A stretch of 64,000 nt of DNA from Erwinia billingiae Eb661 (GTDB lineage Bacteria; Pseudomonadota; Gammaproteobacteria; Enterobacterales; Enterobacteriaceae): NCBI RefSeq assembly GCF_000196615.1, contig NC_014306.1, forward strand, positions 3,658,001 through 3,722,000. Direction: 5' to 3'. Below the pieces are notes generated by a model. It made no database searches. It was not told the origin of the DNA and was given only the letters and a program-made list of their open reading frames with translations. Position 1 is the first letter of the stretch. Each line of letters begins with the position of its first letter. This document shows positions 39,162-48,873 of the stretch, piece after piece. Position numbers and translations under genes: made by a program.

Positions 39162-40289
39162 ATGTTTTGTCCGGTCATCGAGCTGACGCAGCAGCTTATT
39201 CGTCGCCCTTCCCTCAGCCCGGATGATGCCGGCTGTCAGGCTATTTTGATCGAACGCCTTAAGGCGCTAGGCTTCACCATTGAGCCGATGAACATTGGCG
39301 ATACCCTGAATGTCTGGGCTTGGCGTGGCCAGGGCGAGACGTTGGCCTTTGCCGGGCATACCGACGTAGTGCCAACCGGCGATGCCAGCCGCTGGATCAA
39401 CCCGCCGTTTGAACCGACCATCCGTGATGGCATGCTGTACGGGCGCGGCGCGGCCGATATGAAAGGCTCGCTGGCGGCGATGATTGTCGCGGCGGAGCGC
39501 TTCGTAACCAGCAATCCGAATCATAAAGGCCGTCTGGCTTTCCTGATTACGTCTGACGAAGAAGCCAGCGCCACCAATGGCACAGTGAAAGTGGTTGAAG
39601 CGCTAATGGCGCGCAAAGAGCGCATGGATTACTGTCTGGTCGGCGAACCGTCCAGCACCGAAATCGTCGGCGACGTGGTGAAAAATGGCCGCCGCGGATC
39701 GATGACCGCCAATCTGACCGTGCATGGCGTTCAGGGTCACGTGGCCTATCCTCATCTGGCCGACAACCCGGTTCACCGCGCGCTGCCGGCGCTCAATGAG
39801 CTGGTCGCCACCGAGTGGGACCAGGGCAATGAATTCTTCCCGCCGACCAGTATGCAGATTGCCAACGTGCAGGCCGGAACCGGCAGCAACAATGTGATCC
39901 CCGGTGAATGCTTTGTGCAGTTTAACTTCCGCTTCAGCACCGAGCTGACGGACGCGATGATTAAGCAGAAAGTGCAGGAGCTGTTGGATCGTCACCAGCT
40001 GCGTTACACGCTGGAGTGGAATGTTTCCGGCCAGCCGTTCCTGACGTCTCGCGGTAAGTTGGTCGATGCGGTAGTAAATGCCGTTGAGCACTATAATGAA
40101 ATTAAACCGCAGTTGCTGACCACCGGCGGCACTTCAGACGGTCGTTTTATCGCCCGAATGGGTGCGCAGGTGGTTGAACTGGGTCCGGTGAATGCCACCA
40201 TTCATAAAATCAATGAGTGTGTCAAAGCCGCCGACCTGCAACTGCTGAGCCGCATGTACCAGCGGATTATGGAACAGCTAATCGCTTAA
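39162..40289 (+). CDS. dapE: Succinyl-diaminopimelate desuccinylase DapE
   Basis: M20 zinc amidohydrolase of 375 residues (E. coli 375) in the lysine/diaminopimelate pathway: it removes succinate from N-succinyl-LL-diaminopimelate. Metal motifs are [22 protein letters not shown] and the catalytic pair in [20 protein letters not shown] is typical of DapE. GGAG lies before the ATG. With dapA at 45517 it serves the same pathway from a separate unit. Confidence 0.97.
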   Translation: MFCPVIELTQQLIRRPSLSPDDAGCQAILIERLKALGFTIEPMNIGDTLNVWAWRGQGETLAFAGHTDVVPTGDASRWINPPFEPTIRDGMLYGRGAADMKGSLAAMIVAAERFVTSNPNHKGRLAFLITSDEEASATNGTVKVVEALMARKERMDYCLVGEPSSTEIVGDVVKNGRRGSMTANLTVHGVQGHVAYPHLADNPVHRALPALNELVATEWDQGNEFFPPTSMQIANVQAGTGSNNVIPGECFVQFNFRFSTELTDAMIKQKVQELLDRHQLRYTLEWNVSGQPFLTSRGKLVDAVVNAVEHYNEIKPQLLTTGGTSDGRFIARMGAQVVELGPVNATIHKINECVKAADLQLLSRMYQRIMEQLIA

Positions 40290-40306
40290 GCGAATAAGGT
40301 GAGAAT

Positions 40307-40495
40307 ATGGAATGGCTGAAAGAGTATTGGTGGCTGTTGGTGATTGTGCTGATGGTAGGCGTGCTGATGAACGTCTATAAAGATCTGAAGCGCATCGATC
40401 CGAAAAAATATATGGCGAACAAACCGGATTTGCCACCGCATCGGGATTTTAACGATAAGTGGGATGACGACGACGACCTGCCGAAAAAGAAATAA
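40307..40495 (+). CDS. ypfN: UPF0370 membrane protein YpfN
   Basis: A 62-residue protein with one N-terminal membrane helix ([18 protein letters not shown], about 7-24) and an acidic, charged cytoplasmic tail ([11 protein letters not shown]). Function unknown; conserved directly downstream of dapE in enterobacteria. AAGGTGAGAAT precedes the ATG. It is the last gene before a TTCG hairpin; the E. coli ypfH that follows it is absent here. Confidence 0.92.
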   Translation: MEWLKEYWWLLVIVLMVGVLMNVYKDLKRIDPKKYMANKPDLPPHRDFNDKWDDDDDLPKKK

Positions 40496-40498
40496 ATC

Positions 40499-40521
40499 GC
40501 AGGGGCTTCGGCCCCTGCTTT
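40499..40521 (+). terminator. Terminator after yffB-dapE-ypfN
   Basis: A perfect 8-bp stem GCAGGGGC / GCCCCTGC closed by a stable TTCG tetraloop, followed by a short CTTTACC tail. It also lies 35 bases past the convergent tmcA stop. Confidence 0.8.
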
Positions 40522-40554
40522 ACCCTTCCCGTTCTATCCGCTCACTTTCCTGAA

Positions 40555-42576
40555 TTACGATAATGCTTTGATTGCCTCTATCACGCTCTGCCAGCGTTGG
40601 CTGGCTGCGGCATCCAGGCCCGTTAACGCTCTTTGCGTCTCCTGTCGCCAACCGGCCAGCAGTGCCTTGCGGCCAGACAGGCCAAAGTGCTGATTGAGTT
40701 CCGCTGCCGACTTCTCCCCCACCATCGCCCCGTTAAGCAACGGCAGATCGCTCTGGCACTGGCTGACCAGCCGCCCCAGCGCGCCAAAGCTGGCTTCAAA
40801 CGGACGGTGGCCCCAGGCAAAGCCTGCCAGCTCGCGCCAGTCTTCTTCATTCAGCTGCCGATCGTCCGCCTCAGGCAGTTGCAGTGCGATGCCGGGAACA
40901 AGTCGCTGTAACCACGGCCAGTCGCGTTGAAGCCGTTTTTCGGCACAGGCCTGCAGCTGTTCAGCCGGTTCACTTAATGGCAGGATCGCCATCGCCGTAA
41001 AACAGCCGCTGCTGGCTTCACGCTGGCTGCCCAGCCGCATTAGCTTAAAGCCGCAGGATTGCCAGAAGGCCCAAAGCTCTGCGGTATACCCAAAGCTGAC
41101 CGACAAATAATCCAGCCCGTCGGCATCTTCCCTGCTCCGTTCCACCATTTGACGGCCGATGCCCTGGCGCCGCCGTTCAGGTGCAATGGCAATCCGACTG
41201 ATACGCCGGGAACGAAGCTGGGCGGCTGCGGGCCAGCCACCATGAGCGGCTAGAGACTGCGCCACCAGATTTCCCCGGGGACGCCGAAAGCCGGCCCAGA
41301 CCGCCTCGGACAGAGCGGCTGTCAAACCACCTTCATCAACCAGTAGCATCGCCCCCTGCACGGTATTGCCCTGCGATGCCAGGCTGAAATGCATGCCTGG
41401 CGCATCCATCATCCGCCGCAAATCCAGCGGCGAAGTACGGTAGTGGGCGCTCGCCAGCAGCTGATACATGGCGGACAATTGTTGCGGCTGAGTCAGCCAG
41501 GCGGATTGCTCAGGGAACGAAAACTGCAGCGGCAGCGTGCTTTGCTCTGGCTCCGCTTCCGCAATCAGCAGCGCCTGATTAATAAAGCGCTCCAGCGGAT
41601 CATCGGCTGACCAGCGCAGCGGCTGATCCAGTTTACGCAGCGTCACCTGCGGCAGGCTGGCACAGAATTTCAGCATAAAGCCGCGACCGGTGCCTTCGTA
41701 ACCCTGCAAGGTCGAGGTCAGCAACACGCGGGGATACAGCGCCACCAGCTGCCGCAGGATCGGCGCCGGTATGGCTGCGGCTTCGTCCACCAGCAGCCAG
41801 TCGATCGGCTGCGGCCGCTGTTCAGGGCTGAGAGCCAGCAGCCGGTCCGGTGCGATAAACTCAAAAGCGTCGCCGGCGAATTCTGCCAGCACATCGGTGG
41901 CCACTTTGGCCGGTGCGGTTATCAGGCAACGCCCTGGCCAGCGTGCCGCCAGCAGCCCGGCCAGCGCAGACTTTCCTCTGCCGCGCGGTGCGACAATCAC
42001 AGAGATACCGGGCTCGCTGGCCAGCAACGCATCTAGCACTGCCTGCTGCTGTGACGTATCATCAGGCCGCCAGGCAGGCGATGTGGGCAGAGACGGTAAG
42101 GTGAATGGCTGATGCTGCTGGAGCAGCGCAATGCTGTCGTCCTGCTCAACCAGTTGCTGAAAACGACGGATAAAATTACAGGAAGGAATGGCCGAAGCCT
42201 GTTCGCTCCAGCGCAATGAATCGGTGTCTGGTAAGGTGGCCCAACGCGACCAGTCGGGCACCAGCATCAGCAGCCAGCTGCCTGCTTTTAGCGTGCCGGA
42301 AAGTGCGGCCAGCGCTTCGGCATGAAAACCGCTGCGGGCATCAAACACCGCGTGCAGAAACTCGCGCCCCAGCAGGGTTCTTGCCGCCGCCGGCGCGCAG
42401 TTCAGCGGACTGTGGGGTGCATCGCCCAGCCACATCCAGTCGCCCGGTAACCAGGCCATCCACTGCTCGGCCTGATGCTGGCACCAGCTATCGTCGCCGC
42501 TGATCACCAGGATTTGCCGCAGCCCGTGCTGCCTGAGATGTTCGCTATGGCGTAGTGTGTCGTTAACCCCGGCCAT
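40555..42576 (-). CDS. tmcA: tRNA(Met) cytidine acetyltransferase TmcA
   Basis: Makes N4-acetylcytidine at the wobble position of elongator methionine tRNA, using acetyl-CoA and ATP. It has 673 residues (E. coli 671). An N-terminal DUF1726 domain is followed by an RNA-helicase-like module with Walker A APRGRGKSALAG near 200 and Walker B LLVDEAAAIP. A GNAT domain has IAIAPERRRQGIGRQM around 460, and a tRNA-binding tail follows. It starts 2 bases after ypfJ ends, so the two are coupled. Confidence 0.95.
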   Translation of the reverse strand: MAGVNDTLRHSEHLRQHGLRQILVISGDDSWCQHQAEQWMAWLPGDWMWLGDAPHSPLNCAPAAARTLLGREFLHAVFDARSGFHAEALAALSGTLKAGSWLLMLVPDWSRWATLPDTDSLRWSEQASAIPSCNFIRRFQQLVEQDDSIALLQQHQPFTLPSLPTSPAWRPDDTSQQQAVLDALLASEPGISVIVAPRGRGKSALAGLLAARWPGRCLITAPAKVATDVLAEFAGDAFEFIAPDRLLALSPEQRPQPIDWLLVDEAAAIPAPILRQLVALYPRVLLTSTLQGYEGTGRGFMLKFCASLPQVTLRKLDQPLRWSADDPLERFINQALLIAEAEPEQSTLPLQFSFPEQSAWLTQPQQLSAMYQLLASAHYRTSPLDLRRMMDAPGMHFSLASQGNTVQGAMLLVDEGGLTAALSEAVWAGFRRPRGNLVAQSLAAHGGWPAAAQLRSRRISRIAIAPERRRQGIGRQMVERSREDADGLDYLSVSFGYTAELWAFWQSCGFKLMRLGSQREASSGCFTAMAILPLSEPAEQLQACAEKRLQRDWPWLQRLVPGIALQLPEADDRQLNEEDWRELAGFAWGHRPFEASFGALGRLVSQCQSDLPLLNGAMVGEKSAAELNQHFGLSGRKALLAGWRQETQRALTGLDAAASQRWQSVIEAIKALS

Positions 42577-42578
42577 AA

Positions 42579-43451
42579 TCAGCGACTAAAGGTGTCGCAC
42601 TGGCCCGGATTACCGCTATCAAACCCTTTTTTGAACCAGCTGTAACGCTGCTCTGACGTCCCATGGGTAAAGCTGTCCGGTACTACCCGACCCTGACCAC
42701 GCTGTTGCAGACGATCGTCACCGATCGCTTCAGCGGCGTTAAGCGCTTCCTGCAAATCGCCAGGTTCAAGGATATTTTGCTTTTGCATGTAGTAACCCCA
42801 CACGCCCGCAAAGCAGTCCGCCTGTAACTCCATTTTCACCGAAAGCTGATTAGCCTGAGTCTGGCTTGCACCCTGCTGCATCTGGCGGACTTTTTGCTCA
42901 ATGCCCAACAATCTCTGTACGTGGTGACCCACTTCATGAGCAATAACATATCCCTGGGCGAAATCTCCGTCCGCCCCCAGCTTGTTTTTCATTTCATCGT
43001 AAAACGACAGGTCAATGTAAACCGTGGTATCAGCCGGGCAGTAAAAAGGCCCCATCACTGACTGACCGGTACCACAACCTGTGCGGGTCGCCCCGCGATA
43101 CATCACCAGCTTTGGTGGTGTATAGGTTTTACCCATTTTCTGAAAAAGCTGCTGCCAGGTATCTTCCGTGGTAGCCAGGATCACTGAGGTAAATTTGGCC
43201 GCTTCATCCTGCTGCGGCTTGATGCTGCTCTGGCGTTGCGGGGCTGGCTGAGAAACGCTGCTGCTTTCACCGGTCAGCAACGGGCTAAGGTCATAGCCAT
43301 AGTAGCTGGCGATCACCACCACAATCAGCAGAATGATGCCGCCTTTGCCCCGGGGAATGCGCATTCTTCCCGCCCCCATTGATGGCGACGAACCAGAATC
43401 ATCACGGCGATCGTCCACATTGTCGCTCTCGCGGCGCCCTTGCCAACGCAT
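42579..43451 (-). CDS. ypfJ: Membrane-anchored neutral zinc metallopeptidase YpfJ
   Basis: Protein of 290 residues of the KPN_02809 metallopeptidase family. A charged cytoplasmic N-terminus ([20 protein letters not shown]) precedes one membrane helix ([19 protein letters not shown], about 37-55). The periplasmic domain carries the HExxH zinc motif in [12 protein letters not shown] and the later [16 protein letters not shown]. The [25 protein letters not shown] end is the family signature. Substrate unknown. GAGGTAAGGT precedes the ATG at 43451. Confidence 0.93.
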   Translation of the reverse strand: MRWQGRRESDNVDDRRDDSGSSPSMGAGRMRIPRGKGGIILLIVVVIASYYGYDLSPLLTGESSSVSQPAPQRQSSIKPQQDEAAKFTSVILATTEDTWQQLFQKMGKTYTPPKLVMYRGATRTGCGTGQSVMGPFYCPADTTVYIDLSFYDEMKNKLGADGDFAQGYVIAHEVGHHVQRLLGIEQKVRQMQQGASQTQANQLSVKMELQADCFAGVWGYYMQKQNILEPGDLQEALNAAEAIGDDRLQQRGQGRVVPDSFTHGTSEQRYSWFKKGFDSGNPGQCDTFSR

Positions 43452-43623
43452 ACCTTACCTCTCGTTATGTCCATTTCACGGCTGTTAGATTGATTTTAGA
43501 CGTGTGTCTCAGGTAACACCAGCTAACCGGGCGTAACCTGCGATTTGAGTTAATCAGACGGGGAGAATACGGGCAATGCGAGGGAAAAGAAAGGCTGCGG
43601 TATGAGCGCCGCAGCCACAAATC

Positions 43624-44337
43624 TTAGTCGAGCTTCACACCCAGACGGGTGGCGACTTCTTCATAGGCTTCAATCAGGCCGCCCAGACTCTGACGGTAAC
43701 GGTCTTTGTCCATTTTGTTCAGGGTGTCTTTATCCCACAGGCGCGCGCCGTCCGGCGAGAACTCATCGCCCAGCACCACTTCACCCTTGAACAGGCCAAA
43801 CTCCAGCTTGAAGTCCACCAGGATCAGGCCAGCATCGGAGAACAGCTTGCTCAGTACTTCGTTCGCTTTGTAGGTCAGCTCACGCATACGGGCCAGATTC
43901 TCTTTGTTCACCCAACCAAAGGTTTCGCAGTAGGATTCGTTAACCATCGGATCGTGCTTGGCATCATCCTTCAGGAACAGGTCAAACAGCGGTGGGTTGA
44001 GGATCATTCCCTCTTCCACGCCCAGACGCTTCACCAGCGAGCCAGCGGCACGGTTACGCATCACGCACTCTACCGGGACCATATCCAGCTTTTTGACCAG
44101 CGCTTCGTTATCAGACAGCAGCGCTTCCATTTGCGTTGGGATACCGGCTTCCTGCAGTTTAGTCATGATGAAATGGTTAAACTTATTGTTAATCATTCCT
44201 TTGCGATCAAACTGTTCGATACGTTCACCGTCCAGTGCTGACGTATCGTTGCGGAATTCGAGTACCAACAGATCCGGGTTTTCGGTGCTGTAAACGGTTT
44301 TCGCTTTGCCGCGATACAACTCAGCTTGCTTTTGCAT
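43624..44337 (-). CDS. purC: SAICAR synthetase PurC
   Basis: Phosphoribosylaminoimidazole-succinocarboxamide synthase of purine synthesis, joining aspartate to CAIR with ATP. It has 237 residues, as in E. coli. It starts [18 protein letters not shown]; the [15 protein letters not shown] and LVDFKLEFG signatures are present. The frame opens at 44352, but the ATG at 44337 gives the conserved N-terminus, with GGAG nine bases before it. A PurR box lies 73 bases upstream. The bamC terminator separates it from bamC. Confidence 0.97.
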   Translation of the reverse strand: MQKQAELYRGKAKTVYSTENPDLLVLEFRNDTSALDGERIEQFDRKGMINNKFNHFIMTKLQEAGIPTQMEALLSDNEALVKKLDMVPVECVMRNRAAGSLVKRLGVEEGMILNPPLFDLFLKDDAKHDPMVNESYCETFGWVNKENLARMRELTYKANEVLSKLFSDAGLILVDFKLEFGLFKGEVVLGDEFSPDGARLWDKDTLNKMDKDRYRQSLGGLIEAYEEVATRLGVKLD

Positions 44338-44409
44338 CTTCTTAAACTCCAAAAATAGAACGGGAAAAATTGTGCTGTGGCTAGTTTATTCTCTGTGGCG
44401 AAAAAATCG

Positions 44410-44425
44410 AAGCAATCGTTTACGT
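44410..44425. promoter_or_regulatory. PurR box of purC
   Basis: AAGCAATCGTTTACGT matches the PurR operator consensus ACGCAAACGTTTGCGT at 13 of 16 positions and lies just upstream of purC, where E. coli also has one. Confidence 0.75.
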
Positions 44426-44439
44426 ACAGAGGAATAAAA

Positions 44440-44461
44440 AAGGCCGGAGAGATCCGGCCTT
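44440..44461 (-). terminator. Terminator after bamC
   Basis: A perfect 9-bp stem AAGGCCGGA / TCCGGCCTT with a GAGA tetraloop, followed on the minus strand by a T-run. It starts six bases after the bamC stop. Confidence 0.92.
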
Positions 44462-44466
44462 AGGGT

Positions 44467-45501
44467 TTACTTGCTAAAGGCTGCGTTAAATACGGCAACC
44501 AGTGCGTCGTTTTGCGACTGGGTCAACGTATGGCCTTTAGGATCGAGGAACTGCAGGCTGCTGCGGTTATCCAGATCGCCGACCTGCAGCTTATAATCGC
44601 CGTTGGTCAGACCCGGATCTTTCGCGCCCAGCGCGTCCCACTCATCACTGCCCAGCGTTTTGTAAGTCACGTTCAGGCTGCCCTGAGAACGGTTAGTATC
44701 GGTGACTTTCCAGCCTGCGCGTTGCAGGGCTGCTGGCAGACGTTCCCACACGGTGTTGAACGGTGCGCGAACAATCAGATCCGGCAAGCCGGTATCATCT
44801 GCGCCGCTCTGCACGTCAATCTGCGCGGAACTGCGTTTAGCTGCCGCGTTTTCACGTGAGGTTTCGTTTTTATCCAGACCGCTGCTCAGCTCGTTCAGCA
44901 TCTGCGCGGTGTAGCGCTGCAGCTGGACCGGTGAGTTCACGCCTTTGCCTTCCTGCTGCAGTTCCAGCAGTTTGACCGACAATGCCTGCTGATAACCCTG
45001 CTGCTGCACGCTGATCTGGTAGCGGCCACGATACTGGTGATCTTCATCAGCACGGTTCCACTGCACCCAATCGGTGGTCAGCGTCTGGGTGGCATCAGTC
45101 CGGCTGGCAATCGGGTAATTCTTCGCCTGCACCACATCGACAACCTGCGGCCACAGTGAACCGGTACGCGCGCTGTCCAGCAACAGGACGCCAGAATTAC
45201 CGGCAAACTGCGTCCGGGTGCCGTTCATCAACGCCAGTGGCTGAGCCGGTGGACGGATGTCCAGCTGCTTGCCAATCGCGCCGGTGGTGCTGGCGGAAGG
45301 AATGTCGAAATCGCCATTCTGCAACGGCATCACCATCCCTGCCGGGGCGTGCAGATCGCTTACATCAGCCGCTTTCAGATAAGATTCATCGCCGCTGACC
45401 TGACGCTTGTAACGCTGGTCGCTGGAACATGCTGCCAGCAGCATCACCAAAGAAAGCCCTACCACTTTTGCTACCGTGGACTTTTGTACTGAATAAGCCA
45501 T
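44467..45501 (-). CDS. bamC: Outer-membrane assembly lipoprotein BamC
   Basis: Lipoprotein of the BAM complex that inserts beta-barrel proteins into the outer membrane, 344 residues as in E. coli. The signal peptide ends in the lipobox LLAAC with Cys25. An unstructured lead that contacts BamD ([25 protein letters not shown]) is followed by two helix-grip domains separated by a linker around 215-225. It starts 15 bases after dapA ends and is in the same operon, as in E. coli. Confidence 0.96.
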   Translation of the reverse strand: MAYSVQKSTVAKVVGLSLVMLLAACSSDQRYKRQVSGDESYLKAADVSDLHAPAGMVMPLQNGDFDIPSASTTGAIGKQLDIRPPAQPLALMNGTRTQFAGNSGVLLLDSARTGSLWPQVVDVVQAKNYPIASRTDATQTLTTDWVQWNRADEDHQYRGRYQISVQQQGYQQALSVKLLELQQEGKGVNSPVQLQRYTAQMLNELSSGLDKNETSRENAAAKRSSAQIDVQSGADDTGLPDLIVRAPFNTVWERLPAALQRAGWKVTDTNRSQGSLNVTYKTLGSDEWDALGAKDPGLTNGDYKLQVGDLDNRSSLQFLDPKGHTLTQSQNDALVAVFNAAFSK

Positions 45502-45516
45502 TAAAACTCCCTAAAT

Positions 45517-46395
45517 TTACAGCAGACCTGCGCTTTTCAGTGCCTGCTCAACAACCGGACGACCGGCATCAGTCATCGGCGTCATCGGCAGACGCAGCGT
45601 GTCGGTTGCAATTAATCCTAACTGCTTAGCAGCCCATTTAACCGGGACAGGATTAGGCTCAATGAATAGCTTCTGATGCAGATGCATCAGGCGCTGATTA
45701 AGGCGTCGCGCTTCGGTAAAATTGCCCTGGCTGGCCAGTTTGCACAATTCTGCCATTTCACGCGCGGCAATGTTTGCCGTCACAGAGATTACGCCCTGTC
45801 CGCCAAGCTGCATGAAGTCGAGGGAAGTCGCATCGTCGCCACTTACCAGGATGAAATCTTCATCAACCAGCTCTTGGATCTGACTAACCCGCGATAAGTT
45901 CCCGGTAGCCTCTTTGATTCCGATAATATTTTTTATTTTCGCCAGGCGACCCACCGTTTCTGGCAGCATATCGCAACCCGTACGTGACGGGACGTTATAC
46001 AGCATTTGCGGCAAATCGGTGCTTTCAGCAATGGCTTTGAAGTGCTGATACAGCCCTTCCTGAGTGGGACGGTTGTAGTATGGCGTCACGGTCAGGCAGC
46101 CTACCACGCCGCTTTTTTCAAAGCGTTTGGTCAGAGCAATCCCTTCAGCGGTGGCGTTAGCGCCGGTTCCGGCGATCACCGGAATGCGGCCGTCGGCCAG
46201 TTCCAGCGTCATCATCACCACGTCACCATGTTCGTCATGGCTTAATGTGGCGGATTCACCGGTAGTCCCTACTGAGACAATTGCCGCGGTTCCGCTGGCA
46301 ACATGATAATCAATCAGTTTTTTCAAACTCGCACGGCAGACAAACCCTTTGTCATCCATCGGCGTGACGAGTGCAACAATACTTCCCGTGAACAT
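45517..46395 (-). CDS. dapA: 4-hydroxy-tetrahydrodipicolinate synthase DapA
   Basis: First committed enzyme of diaminopimelate and lysine synthesis, condensing pyruvate with aspartate semialdehyde. It has 292 residues (E. coli 292). Active-site features are the TTGES loop, Tyr in YNVPSRTG and the Schiff-base lysine in IGIKEATG. The frame opens at 46413, but [17 protein letters not shown] at 46395 is the family start and follows GGAGGGGATGG. It is divergent from gcvR. Confidence 0.97.
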   Translation of the reverse strand: MFTGSIVALVTPMDDKGFVCRASLKKLIDYHVASGTAAIVSVGTTGESATLSHDEHGDVVMMTLELADGRIPVIAGTGANATAEGIALTKRFEKSGVVGCLTVTPYYNRPTQEGLYQHFKAIAESTDLPQMLYNVPSRTGCDMLPETVGRLAKIKNIIGIKEATGNLSRVSQIQELVDEDFILVSGDDATSLDFMQLGGQGVISVTANIAAREMAELCKLASQGNFTEARRLNQRLMHLHQKLFIEPNPVPVKWAAKQLGLIATDTLRLPMTPMTDAGRPVVEQALKSAGLL

Positions 46396-46553
46396 TAGCC
46401 ATCCCCTCCACAAACAAGTCCTTCATGGTACGGTTTACGGCACTCTAAAAGCAAGCAGACAAGCCCCCCAGGCCACTTGGCATAGGGTATTTTTTATGTT
46501 TACCTTAGAGTTATCACAATTGCTAATCATCATGACGGACAGGAAGCATCATT

Positions 46554-47147
46554 TTGCCGCAGTCACAGCAACATCATCTGGTTATCACCGCACTGGGGGT
46601 TGACCGCCCGGGGATCGTTAACACCATCACCCGCCACGTCAGCAGCTGCGGTTGCAACATTGAAGATAGCCGTCTGGCCATGCTGGGTGAGGAATTCAGC
46701 TTTATCATGCTGCTTTCCGGCAGTTGGAACGCGATTACGCTGATTGAATCCACCCTGCCGCTAAAAGGCGCGGAGCTGGAGCTGCTGATCGTGATGAAGC
46801 GCACCACCTTCCGCGAACGGCCGCCCATGCCCGCCACGGTCTGGGTTCAGGTGGAAGTAAAGGATTCACCGCATATTATTGAGCGCTTCACCGATCTGTT
46901 TGATTCCCATCAGATGAACATCGCCGAGCTGGTGTCCCGCACGCAGCCCGCGCAAGAAAATCAGCCGCCTTTACTCTATATTCAAATTACCGCTCACAGC
47001 CCCGCAAGCCAGGATGCCTCATTTATTGAGCAGGCATTCAACAGGCTATGTACAGAACTGCAGGCGCAAGGCACTATTAACGTCGTCCAGTACCCACAGC
47101 ATGATGAAAAAATGGAGAGTAGTGATGAATCCACTGAAAGCCGGTGA
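46554..47147 (+). CDS. gcvR: Glycine cleavage repressor GcvR (TTG start)
   Basis: Regulator of 197 residues made of two ACT domains (about 8-85 and 95-180) that binds glycine and antagonises GcvA. ITALGVDRPGIVNTITRHVSSCGCNIEDSRLAMLGEEF is nearly identical to E. coli. The start codon is TTG at 46554, preceded by AGGAAG; no ATG lies in frame nearby. It overlaps bcp by 23 bases, indicating coupling. gcvA and the gcv operon are not in the window. Confidence 0.95.
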   Translation: MPQSQQHHLVITALGVDRPGIVNTITRHVSSCGCNIEDSRLAMLGEEFSFIMLLSGSWNAITLIESTLPLKGAELELLIVMKRTTFRERPPMPATVWVQVEVKDSPHIIERFTDLFDSHQMNIAELVSRTQPAQENQPPLLYIQITAHSPASQDASFIEQAFNRLCTELQAQGTINVVQYPQHDEKMESSDESTESR

Positions 47148-47592
47148 TACCGCACCGAAATTTAGCTTGCCCGATCAGGATGGCGAACAAGTAAATTTGA
47201 CCGACTTCCAGGGACAGCGCGTTCTGGTGTATTTCTACCCGAAAGCGATGACGCCAGGTTGCACCGTTCAGGCTTGCGGTCTGCGTGACAGCATGGATGA
47301 GCTGAAAAAAGCCGGTGTTGATGTGTTAGGGATCAGCACCGATAAGCCAGAGAAACTGTCGCGATTTGTTGAGAAAGAGCTGCTGAACTTTACGCTGCTT
47401 TCCGATGAAGACCATCAGGTCTGCGAACAGTTTGGCATCTGGGGTGAGAAGACGTTCATGGGCAAAACCTATGATGGCATCCACCGGATCAGCTTCCTGA
47501 TTGGCACCGATGGCAAGGTTGAGCATGTGTTTGATGACTTCAAAACCGCCACTCACCACGACATCGTGATGGACTACCTGAAGAGCGCCTGA
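47125..47592 (+). CDS. bcp: Thiol peroxidase Bcp (peroxiredoxin Q)
   Basis: Thioredoxin-dependent peroxiredoxin of 155 residues that reduces hydrogen peroxide and organic peroxides. The peroxidatic Cys46 and resolving Cys51 are in MTPGCTVQACGLRD. The frame opens at 47014 within gcvR, but GGAGAGTAGTG and the family start MNPLKAGDTAPKFSLPDQDG fix the start at 47125. It lies at the end of a gcvR-bcp unit before a large structured terminator. Confidence 0.97.
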   Translation: MNPLKAGDTAPKFSLPDQDGEQVNLTDFQGQRVLVYFYPKAMTPGCTVQACGLRDSMDELKKAGVDVLGISTDKPEKLSRFVEKELLNFTLLSDEDHQVCEQFGIWGEKTFMGKTYDGIHRISFLIGTDGKVEHVFDDFKTATHHDIVMDYLKSA

Positions 47593-47608
47593 TCCCAGGC
47601 GCAACATA

Positions 47609-47686
47609 AAAAGGGCAGAAGAGAGTGCCCCTTAATCTCCGGTTTGTCGCCGAAGATTAAGGCACAGCGCCGCTTCTGCCCTTTTC
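47609..47686. terminator. Nested two-tier hairpin between bcp and perM
   Basis: The outer stem AAAAGGGCAGAAG (47610-47622) pairs perfectly with CTTCTGCCCTTTT (47674-47686). An inner stem GTGCCCCTTAATCT (47626-47639) pairs with AGATTAAGGCAC (47655-47666), with a two-base bulge. A- and T-runs on the flanks make it a bidirectional terminator for the convergent genes. Confidence 0.85.
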
Positions 47687-47694
47687 TTATCCCG

Positions 47695-48768
47695 CTATGT
47701 GCGTTTTTTCGGCTCGACGTTCAGCTCATCAGGCCAGGCATGCACCACCGCTTTGATCAGCGTGGCCAGCGGAATGGCGAAGAACACCCCCCAGAATCCC
47801 CACAGCCCGCCAAATATCACCACCGACAGAATGATCACCAGCGGATGCAGATTGACCGCTTCTGAGAACAGCACCGGCACCAGAATATTGCCGTCCAGCC
47901 CCTGAATAATCAGATAGACGATAATCATCGTCCAGAAGTCGCCGCCGAGGCCCCATTGTGCCAGGCCCACGCCGATGACCGGAATGGTCACCGCCAGCGC
48001 GCCGACATACGGGATCAGCACCGAGAAGCCAACCAACACCGCCAGCAGCAGCGCATAGTTCATGCCGATCGCGAGGAAGCCAATCCAGGTGGCGATACCG
48101 ACCACCACCATCTCCAGCACTTTGCCGCGAATGTAGTTGGAGACCTGCTGGTTCATCTCTGCCCACACCTGACCGGCCAGGCCACGGTTGCGCGGCAGAA
48201 CGCGGCTGATGGCCGCCAGCATCTGATCTTTGTCCTTCAGCAGGAAGAACACCATCAGCGGCACCAGCACCAGATAAATCGCCAGGGTCATAATGCCCAC
48301 CAGCGAAGCCAGCGAGTACTTCACCAGCTGGTCGCCCATGCCGCTCAGGCGGCTGCGCAGGTTCTCCACCACGATATCGACGATGCCCACGTCCATCAGC
48401 GTTGGGAAGCGCTCCGGTAAGCGGGTGGCATAGTGATACAGGCCGTTAAGCATGGTCGGCAGTTCATGCGCCAGGTTAATCCCCTGTTGCCAGGCAACGG
48501 GCGCGACCACCAGCACTAACACCATTAATAAAGAGGCAAAGATAATCAGGATGATGGCGGTCGCCCAGGTACGGGAACAGCCCAGGCGTTCGAGGCGCAC
48601 CGTTGGCCACTCCAGCAGATACGCCACCACTAACGCCACCAGCAGCGGGGCCAGCAGGCCGTTAAAGAAAAACAGAATACAAAAGGCGGCGATCAGGATG
48701 GCCAGCAAGGCGATAGCCTGTGGATCGCTGAAGCGGCGGCGATACCACTGAATTAAGAGGTCCAGCAT
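47695..48768 (-). CDS. perM: AI-2E family inner-membrane protein PerM
   Basis: Polytopic membrane protein of 357 residues with about eight helices, of the AI-2 exporter (TqsA/PerM) family. Two helices open the protein (AIALLAILIAAFCILFFFNGLLAPLLVALVVAYLLEWP). The hydrophobic C-terminal half includes the family motif ILVPVLFSEAVNLHPLVIILSVVIFGGLWGFWGVFFAIPLATLI. The transported substrate is not established. In E. coli it lies next to bepA; here 9 kb intervene. Confidence 0.92.
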   Translation of the reverse strand: MLDLLIQWYRRRFSDPQAIALLAILIAAFCILFFFNGLLAPLLVALVVAYLLEWPTVRLERLGCSRTWATAIILIIFASLLMVLVLVVAPVAWQQGINLAHELPTMLNGLYHYATRLPERFPTLMDVGIVDIVVENLRSRLSGMGDQLVKYSLASLVGIMTLAIYLVLVPLMVFFLLKDKDQMLAAISRVLPRNRGLAGQVWAEMNQQVSNYIRGKVLEMVVVGIATWIGFLAIGMNYALLLAVLVGFSVLIPYVGALAVTIPVIGVGLAQWGLGGDFWTMIIVYLIIQGLDGNILVPVLFSEAVNLHPLVIILSVVIFGGLWGFWGVFFAIPLATLIKAVVHAWPDELNVEPKKRT

Positions 48769-48873
48769 GTGAAACGTCCTTGCGTACTAAGGGGGGAAAC
48801 AGTCTACCTGAAGGGTGAGGCTCTGTCGCGTGGCTGTCCGGCGTGGCGGGATGCCAGGCCGGACGGGTGAGGA

